Shown: positions 42,055 to 46,832 of the stretch, in pieces
Layout: each line of letters opens with the position of its first letter
How positions within the stretch are numbered: position 1 is the stretch's first letter
Source: Candidatus Izemoplasma sp.
GTDB lineage: Bacteria > Bacillota_I > Bacilli_A > Izemoplasmatales > Izemoplasmataceae
Reading direction: 5' to 3'
Assembly (NCBI GenBank): GCA_021736205.1
Contig: JAIPGF010000009.1
Coordinates: 1-46,832, forward strand
Length of the DNA: 46,832 nt
The notes under the pieces: generated by a model
Database searches by the model: none
What the model saw: only the letters and a program-made list of their open reading frames with translations
Told to the model about the DNA's origin: nothing
Program-made: the position numbers and the translations under genes

Positions 42055-43245
42055 TTATTCAATAATTTTACTAACGTTTCCAGCACCAACTGTGCGTCCA
42101 CCTTCACGGATAGAGAATTTAGTACCTTGCTCTAAAGCGATTGGATGAATTAATTCAACTTCCATTGTTACGTCGTCACCAGGCATTACCATTTCAACAC
42201 CTTCAGGTAATTCAATAACACCAGTTACATCAGTTGTTCTGAAATAGAATTGTGGACGGTAATTAGAGAAGAATGGTGTATGACGTCCACCTTCATCTTT
42301 GCTTAATACATAAACTTGACCTTCAAATTTATGATGTGGTGTAATACTTCCAGGTTTACATAATACTTGTCCACGTTGTATATCTTCACGTGAAATACCA
42401 CGTAATAATGCTCCAATATTATCTCCAGCTTCAGCTTGGTCTAATAATTTACGGAACATTTCAACACCAGTTACAACACTTGTTTGTGTATCTCTAATAC
42501 CAACAATTTCAACTGGGTCTTTAACTTTAACTGTACCACGATCAACACGTCCAGTAGCAACTGTTCCGCGTCCTGTGATTGTGAATACATCTTCGATAGG
42601 CATTAAGAATGGCTTATCAGTTTCACGAACTGGATCTTCAAAGTATTCATCTACAGCGTCCATTAATTCTTCAATTTTAGCGATTTGGTCTTCATCACCT
42701 TCAAGTGCTTGTAATGCTGAACCAGCGATTACGGGAATGTCGTCTCCTGGGAAATCGTATTCATCTAATAATTCACGAATTTCCATTTCAACTAATTCGA
42801 GTAATTCTTCATCGTCTACTTGGTCCGTTTTGTTCATGTACACAACAATTTTAGGTACTCCAACTTGGCGAGCAAGTAAGATATGCTCTCTTGTTTGAGG
42901 CATAGCACCATCTGCAGCAGATACAACTAAGATTGCACCATCCATTTGTGCAGCTCCAGTAATCATGTTTTTAACATAATCAGCATGACCTGGACAGTCA
43001 ACATGCGCATAGTGACGTTTAGCAGTTTCATATTCAATATGTGCAGAGTTAATTGTAATTCCGCGTTCTCTTTCTTCAGGTGCGTTATCGATTGATGCAT
43101 AGTCAGCAGCTCCTGTTCCAGAAACTCCAGAATTACTTAATACAGTTGCAATAGCAGCTGTTAAAGTAGTTTTACCATGATCTACGTGTCCGACAGTACC
43201 AATGTTCATATGTGGTTTATTGCGAACGAATTTTTCTTTTGACAT
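42055..43245 (-). CDS. tuf: Elongation factor Tu
   Basis: A 396-residue GTPase that carries aminoacyl-tRNA to the ribosome. Motifs [10 protein letters not shown] (G1), DCPGHADYV (G3) and NKTDQ (G4) are intact, and domains 2 and 3 are complete to SKIIE. Length is standard. AAGGAGG precedes the ATG. It is the last gene of rpsL-rpsG-fusA-tuf but also has an internal promoter in the 87-base gap after fusA. Confidence 0.99.
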   Translation of the reverse strand: MSKEKFVRNKPHMNIGTVGHVDHGKTTLTAAIATVLSNSGVSGTGAADYASIDNAPEERERGITINSAHIEYETAKRHYAHVDCPGHADYVKNMITGAAQMDGAILVVSAADGAMPQTREHILLARQVGVPKIVVYMNKTDQVDDEELLELVEMEIRELLDEYDFPGDDIPVIAGSALQALEGDEDQIAKIEELMDAVDEYFEDPVRETDKPFLMPIEDVFTITGRGTVATGRVDRGTVKVKDPVEIVGIRDTQTSVVTGVEMFRKLLDQAEAGDNIGALLRGISREDIQRGQVLCKPGSITPHHKFEGQVYVLSKDEGGRHTPFFSNYRPQFYFRTTDVTGVIELPEGVEMVMPGDDVTMEVELIHPIALEQGTKFSIREGGRTVGAGNVSKIIE

Positions 43246-43290
43246 TAATATTTCCTCCTTAAATTTTTGAAATAATATATTTTCATTGAT

Positions 43291-43319
43291 ATTTTATCGC
43301 ATTACTACTCATAATGCAA
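43291..43319 (-). promoter_or_regulatory. Internal promoter of tuf
   Basis: TTGCAT (43319-43314), 17 bases, TAAAAT (43296-43291). A 6-bp inverted repeat GCATTA-7-TAATGC (43299-43317) lies across the -35 and spacer. Confidence 0.6.
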
Positions 43320-43332
43320 GTTATTAAACTAT

Positions 43333-45399
43333 TTAACTTCTATTTTCAATGACTTTTTTAGCAATTGATTTTGGACATGGTTCATAATGTGAAAATTGCA
43401 TTGTGTAGTTTCCACGTCCTTGTGTGTTTGATCGTAAGTTTGTTGCATATCCAAACATTTCAGCAAGTGGTACTTTCGCAGCGATTTGTTGCGCTTTTCC
43501 ACGTTGTTCTTGTCCTTCAATACGACCTCTACGAGCTGTGATATCTCCAATAACATTCCCTAAATATTCATCAGGAATAATGACATCAACCATCATGATT
43601 GGTTCAAGTAAAACGGCTCTTGCATAATCTTTTGCGTTTCTAAGCGCAATCGATGCAGCAATTTTAAATGCCATTTCATTCGAGTCAACATCATGATATG
43701 ATCCATCATAAAGCGTTGCTTTAACATCAATTAGTGGATAGCCAGCAAGGACCCCACCTTCCATTGATTCTTTTAATCCTTTGTCAACCACTGGGATGTA
43801 TTCACGAGGAACACTACCTCCAGTTACTTTGTCAACAAATTCATAACCAGCGCCTTCGTTCGGTTCAAATCTAATCCAAACGTGTCCATATTGTCCACGT
43901 CCACCAGATTGTCTAACGAATTTACCTTCAACTTCAGCTTCTTTAGTAAATGTTTCACGGTATGATACTTGTGGTTCACCAACAGTTGCGCCTACTTTAA
44001 ACTCTCGTTTTAAACGGTCGATGATAATATCTAAGTGTAATTCTCCCATACCAGCAATGATTGTTTGTCCTGTTTCATCATCGGTGTATGTTCTAAATGT
44101 GGGATCCTCTTCTGCAAGTTTTGCTAGTGCTTCGCCCATTTTATCGCGATCCGCGCGACTATCAGGTTCAATTGCAACACTAATTACAGGTTCGGGGAAG
44201 ACCATTTTTTCTAAGATAATATCATTTTTGAGACCACATAAGGTATCTCCAGTTGATGTATCTTTCAGTCCTACTGCAGCAGCAATATCTCCTGAGTAGA
44301 CCGTATCAATTTCTTCGCGTGAATTGGCATGCATCTGTAAGATACGTCCAACACGTTCTTTTTTACCGTTTGATGCGTTTTTAATATATGATCCTTTATT
44401 AAGTTTACCTGAGTAAACTCTAAAGAATGTTAGTTTTCCAACGAATGGATCTGTCATTACTTTGAATGCTAGAGCAGCAAATTCTGCTTCATCTGAAGCG
44501 GGGAACGTTAATTGTTCTCCTTTGCTGTTTTGTCCTTTAATTGCTTTAACATCTGTTGGAGAAGGTAAGTAATCTAAGATAGCATCTAGTAGTAATTTAA
44601 CCCCTTTGTTTTTAAAGGCAGTTCCACAAAGTACTGGGAAGAATTCAACTTCTAATGTTGCATAACGGATTGTCTCTTTTAGAAGATCAATTGTAATTTC
44701 TTCGCCTTCTAGATATTCCATCATTAAGTCTTCATTAAAATCAGCGACTGCTTCAATTAATTCAGTTCTTTTTTCTTCTGCTTTTTCTTGTAACTCCTCT
44801 GGAATAGCAATTTCTTTAGCGATTTCTGTAATATCCCCATCAAATTCATAGGCTTTCATCTCAACTAAATCAATGATTCCAATAAAGTCATCTTCCGCAC
44901 CAATTGGCCATTGAATTGCGGCAGCATGTGCACCAAGTCTTGCATCTAGTGAATCAACACTAAATTCAAAATCAGCACCAACTTTATCCATTTTATTCGC
45001 AAATACAATGCGTGGTACTGCGTAGTCATTTGCTTGTCGCCATACTGTTTCTGTCTGTGGTTCTACGCCTGCTTGTGCATCAAGTAAGGCTACGCTTCCA
45101 TCGAGTACACGTAGTGATCTAGATACTTCTACAGTAAAGTCAACATGACCTGGAGTATCAATAATATTTACTCTGTTGTTTTTCCATACGGCAGTTGTCG
45201 CAGCTGATGTGATAGTAATCCCGCGTTCTTGTTCTTGTGCCATCCAATCCATTTGAGAAGCCCCATCATGGGTCTCACCCATTTTATGGATTTTTCCTGT
45301 ATGATACAAGATACGTTCAGTAGCGGTTGTTTTACCAGCATCAATATGCGCCATAATTCCAATATTACGAGTCCGTTCTAAGCTGAATTTACGAGCCAT
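43333..45399 (-). CDS. fusA: Elongation factor G
   Basis: A 688-residue translocation GTPase. G1 AHIDAGKTT, switch [10 protein letters not shown] and G4 [10 protein letters not shown] are intact, and domains II-V run to the normal end. The [18 protein letters not shown] block is typical of EF-G1, the canonical translocase, rather than EF-G2. AGGAG precedes the ATG, 15 bases after the rpsG stop. Confidence 0.99.
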   Translation of the reverse strand: MARKFSLERTRNIGIMAHIDAGKTTATERILYHTGKIHKMGETHDGASQMDWMAQEQERGITITSAATTAVWKNNRVNIIDTPGHVDFTVEVSRSLRVLDGSVALLDAQAGVEPQTETVWRQANDYAVPRIVFANKMDKVGADFEFSVDSLDARLGAHAAAIQWPIGAEDDFIGIIDLVEMKAYEFDGDITEIAKEIAIPEELQEKAEEKRTELIEAVADFNEDLMMEYLEGEEITIDLLKETIRYATLEVEFFPVLCGTAFKNKGVKLLLDAILDYLPSPTDVKAIKGQNSKGEQLTFPASDEAEFAALAFKVMTDPFVGKLTFFRVYSGKLNKGSYIKNASNGKKERVGRILQMHANSREEIDTVYSGDIAAAVGLKDTSTGDTLCGLKNDIILEKMVFPEPVISVAIEPDSRADRDKMGEALAKLAEEDPTFRTYTDDETGQTIIAGMGELHLDIIIDRLKREFKVGATVGEPQVSYRETFTKEAEVEGKFVRQSGGRGQYGHVWIRFEPNEGAGYEFVDKVTGGSVPREYIPVVDKGLKESMEGGVLAGYPLIDVKATLYDGSYHDVDSNEMAFKIAASIALRNAKDYARAVLLEPIMMVDVIIPDEYLGNVIGDITARRGRIEGQEQRGKAQQIAAKVPLAEMFGYATNLRSNTQGRGNYTMQFSHYEPCPKSIAKKVIENRS

Positions 45400-45414
45400 A
45401 TTGATCTCTCCTTT

Positions 45415-45885
45415 CTACCAACGATAATGTGCGAATGCTTTGTTTGCTTCTGCCATTCTGTGGACTTCGTCTTTTTTTCCAACTGAAGACCCTCTTGCGT
45501 TTGAAGCATCAATAATTTCTTTCGCTAATCTCTCGACCATTGATCGTTCTTTTCTTAATCTTGAGTACTGTGTTAACCATCTTAGTCCTAATGTATAACG
45601 GCGTTCGTTTCTTACCTCCATAGGGACTTGATAGTTCTGTCCACCAATACGTCTTGAACGTGTTTCAAATGTTGGCATAACATTGTCAAGCGCAGATTCA
45701 AATATTTCCATTGGTGGTTGGTCTGTTTCTTGTTCTATCATTTTAAATGCTCTATATAATATTTTTTGAGCCGTTCCTCTTTTTCCATCTAACATAATGT
45801 TGTTAATTAGTTTTGTAACTAATTTAGAATTATATAAAGGATCAGGTAATACGTCTCTTTTAGCTATGTGACCTTTACGTGGCAT
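45415..45885 (-). CDS. rpsG: Ribosomal protein S7
   Basis: A 156-residue small-subunit protein that starts assembly of the 30S head by binding 16S rRNA. It begins [20 protein letters not shown] and keeps the [14 protein letters not shown] core. AAGGAGG lies before the ATG. It sits 27 bases after rpsL. Confidence 0.99.
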   Translation of the reverse strand: MPRKGHIAKRDVLPDPLYNSKLVTKLINNIMLDGKRGTAQKILYRAFKMIEQETDQPPMEIFESALDNVMPTFETRSRRIGGQNYQVPMEVRNERRYTLGLRWLTQYSRLRKERSMVERLAKEIIDASNARGSSVGKKDEVHRMAEANKAFAHYRW

Positions 45886-45912
45886 AACTAGTTCCTCCTT
45901 TCAATAAATTAA

Positions 45913-46320
45913 TTAGTCTTTTTTAGTTCCGTATTTAGAACGTCCTTGTTTACGTCCTTCAACTCCTGTTGTATCTAATGTACCACGTACAATGTGGTAA
46001 CGTACACCAGGTAAATCTTTAACACGTCCTCCGCGAATTAGCACAACACTATGTTCTTGTAGGCTGTGTCCTATTCCAGGTATATATGCGGTTACTTCAA
46101 TTCCATTCGATAAACGAACACGAGCATACTTACGTAATGCTGAGTTAGGTTTTTTCGGTGTCATTGTCGCAACACGTGTACAAACACCACGTTTTTGTGG
46201 GCTGTTTGTTTTTGTGTATTTTTTCTTTAAAGTATTAAACCCAATTGATAAATGTGGTGACTTTGTTTTTTTCTTTTTGTCTTTACGACCTTTTCTTACA
46301 AGTTGATTAATCGTAGGCAT
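45913..46320 (-). CDS. rpsL: Ribosomal protein S12
   Basis: A 135-residue decoding-centre protein. It has the longer Firmicute form with the [10 protein letters not shown] insert. The [11 protein letters not shown] segment keeps the lysine whose change gives streptomycin resistance, so a sensitive type is expected. The ATG at 46320 starts the family's [12 protein letters not shown]; the in-frame 19 codons upstream are leader. The AGGAGG is about 12 bases from the ATG, longer than usual in this window. Confidence 0.99.
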   Translation of the reverse strand: MPTINQLVRKGRKDKKKKTKSPHLSIGFNTLKKKYTKTNSPQKRGVCTRVATMTPKKPNSALRKYARVRLSNGIEVTAYIPGIGHSLQEHSVVLIRGGRVKDLPGVRYHIVRGTLDTTGVEGRKQGRSKYGTKKD

Positions 46321-46384
46321 ATGTTTTTGGTTCCTCCTCTCGTTTCTCCACGCATCCAGGTGGTTCGTTTTTTTCATAAAAACT

Positions 46385-46406
46385 AGGGCTTATGTGTATA
46401 AACCCT
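46385..46406 (-). promoter_or_regulatory. Stem-loop in the rpsL leader
   Basis: A 9-bp stem (46406-46398 with 46393-46385), four-base loop. In the minus-strand RNA every pair forms, one as G-U, while on the plus strand that pair is a mismatch, which points to RNA structure in the leader of the str operon. Confidence 0.45.
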
Positions 46407-46433
46407 GATGTTTTCTTAATTAATAGCATAATT

Positions 46434-46462
46434 ATTATATACCACACACCCATGTGTGTCAA
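46434..46462 (-). promoter_or_regulatory. Promoter of the str operon
   Basis: A perfect sigma-A consensus: TTGACA (46462-46457), 17 bases, TATAAT (46439-46434). An inverted repeat ACACAC-4-GTGTGT (46444-46459) covers the -35 and spacer. Between this and the tRNA (46463-46541) I see only AT-rich DNA with a weak hairpin. Confidence 0.85.
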
Positions 46463-46541
46463 CACTTTTATCTTAATTTTTAAAAAAACTAGATTAAGCG
46501 CTAAATATAGGTGTTTTTTTATACGTAATTATAGATAAAAA

Positions 46542-46617
46542 TGGTGCCGCATGTGGGAATCGAACCTACAACCTTTGCCTTACCATGGCACTGCTCTACC
46601 GTTGGAGCTAATGCGGC
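46542..46617 (-). tRNA. tRNA-Thr (anticodon GGU)
   Basis: A 76-base cloverleaf with encoded CCA. Acceptor stem GCCGCAT / ATGCGGC is perfect, the D stem is GCTC / GAGC, and the anticodon loop ATGGTAA gives GGU, reading ACC and ACU threonine codons. The T loop is TTCGAAT. Two mismatches stand out: position 27-43 (G-A) and 51-63 (A-C in the T stem). The gene has a consensus promoter of its own. Confidence 0.93.
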
Positions 46618-46635
46618 CTTAAAACTTGCCTTTTC

Positions 46636-46664
46636 ATAATAGCAAGATTCTTAAATTTTGTCAA
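46636..46664 (-). promoter_or_regulatory. Promoter of tRNA-Thr
   Basis: TTGACA (46664-46659), 17 bases, TATTAT (46641-46636) preceded by TGC. Confidence 0.8.
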
Positions 46665-46665
46665 T

Positions 46666-46691
46666 ATAAAAGAGTGGGAAAACCACTCTTT
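46666..46691 (-). terminator. Terminator of a minus-strand transcript from the right
   Basis: Stem AAAGAGTGG / CCACTCTTT (46669-46691), loop of five, four T on the minus strand, directly before the tRNA promoter. Confidence 0.7.
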
Positions 46692-46782
46692 AAATGTGCA
46701 TTTACAATAGATATATGACATCTCATCCAGATTCACGTAAATGCACAGTGTAGATTTGTCAAACATTCCGGTGAAAAGTTAT

Positions 46783-46832
46783 TGATAAAATACTTTTTTC
46801 CTGCCCTCCCCCTAAAAACAAAGGAGAATAAG
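46783..46832 (+). promoter_or_regulatory. Promoter and leader of a plus-strand gene beyond the right edge
   Basis: An extended -10 TG-A-TAAAAT (46783-46791) is followed by a C-rich leader (46801-46813) and AAAGGAG (46820-46826) that ends near the window limit, so a start codon is expected within a few bases to the right. Confidence 0.45.

Noticed and set aside
46321-46377. A 19-residue N-terminal extension of S12
   Set aside because: The extension covers the ribosome site, and S12 proteins begin at MPTINQ, so these bases are leader.
46691-46762. A promoter for another minus-strand small RNA from TTGACA at 46762-46757
   Set aside because: No acceptable -10 lies 16-18 bases downstream (TACGTG at best).
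1-46832. CRISPR arrays, prophage genes, rRNA genes, restriction or defence systems
   Set aside because: No direct-repeat arrays, phage structural genes, rRNA sequence or recognisable defence proteins were found on either strand.

Overview
The window is a low-GC, gene-dense bacterial chromosome segment from the Firmicutes/Mollicutes side of the tree. Gene order is Bacillus-like (ftsY-ylxM-ffh, lepB-rbgA-rnhB, rpsF-ssb-rpsR, gdpP-rplI-dnaB, rpsL-rpsG-fusA-tuf, prfA-prmC). UGA is a stop codon (ftsY, ylxM, dnaB and the aspA-like gene end in TGA), so this is not a Mycoplasma/Spiroplasma code. The [FeFe]-hydrogenase maturation genes hydE, hydG and hydF, the FtsK without membrane segments and the fused GdpP-L9 suggest an anaerobic, wall-less or wall-reduced lineage such as Izemoplasmatales or an Acholeplasma/Haloplasma relative. 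That placement is inference.

Layout. 1-800: a partial rpiB and a very divergent TsaC/YrdC-like gene. 841-2559: an ABC exporter on the plus strand. 2594-7958: a six-gene minus-strand operon (unknown membrane protein, thioredoxin-like protein, SftA-like FtsK, LepB, RbgA, RnhB). 8049-9776: a large P-loop protein resembling HPr kinase/PEP carboxykinase. 9998-11174: a HAD phosphatase and a small protein of unknown function. 11223-13922: the SRP module ftsY-ylxM-ffh. 13988-14102: a probable small RNA gene. 14226-20802: a small membrane protein, topA, prmC, prfA, a MATE transporter and mscL. 20937-23070: a DUF2254 membrane protein and a TauE/SafE transporter on the plus strand.

23140-28254 holds the hydrogenase maturation operon hydE-hydG-aspA-like-hydF; no hydrogenase structural gene is in the window. 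28345-33325 is a replication/ribosome block (rpsF, ssb, rpsR, then gdpP-rplI fused in one frame, then dnaB). 33430-33727 has a plus-strand locus with a possible 22-residue hydrophobic peptide and several RNA hairpins. 33727-36980 is a DUF4349 lipoprotein-phzF-cinA operon, followed by ychF, then a tatD-HtrA-like lipoprotease pair. An IS91-like rolling-circle element (about 40265-41980) lies between tatD and the str operon (rpsL-rpsG-fusA-tuf). tRNA-Thr(GGU) and the leader of a plus-strand gene outside the window close the segment.

Most of the window is housekeeping. The points most worth a second look are the GdpP-L9 fusion with an internal Shine-Dalgarno site, the candidate small RNA upstream of ftsY, the small peptide/RNA locus next to rpsF, the HPrK/PEPCK-like orphan, the eroded TsaC homologue and the IS91-like element with a zinc-ribbon passenger. 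All functions are read from sequence motifs and remembered family features; no database search was run.
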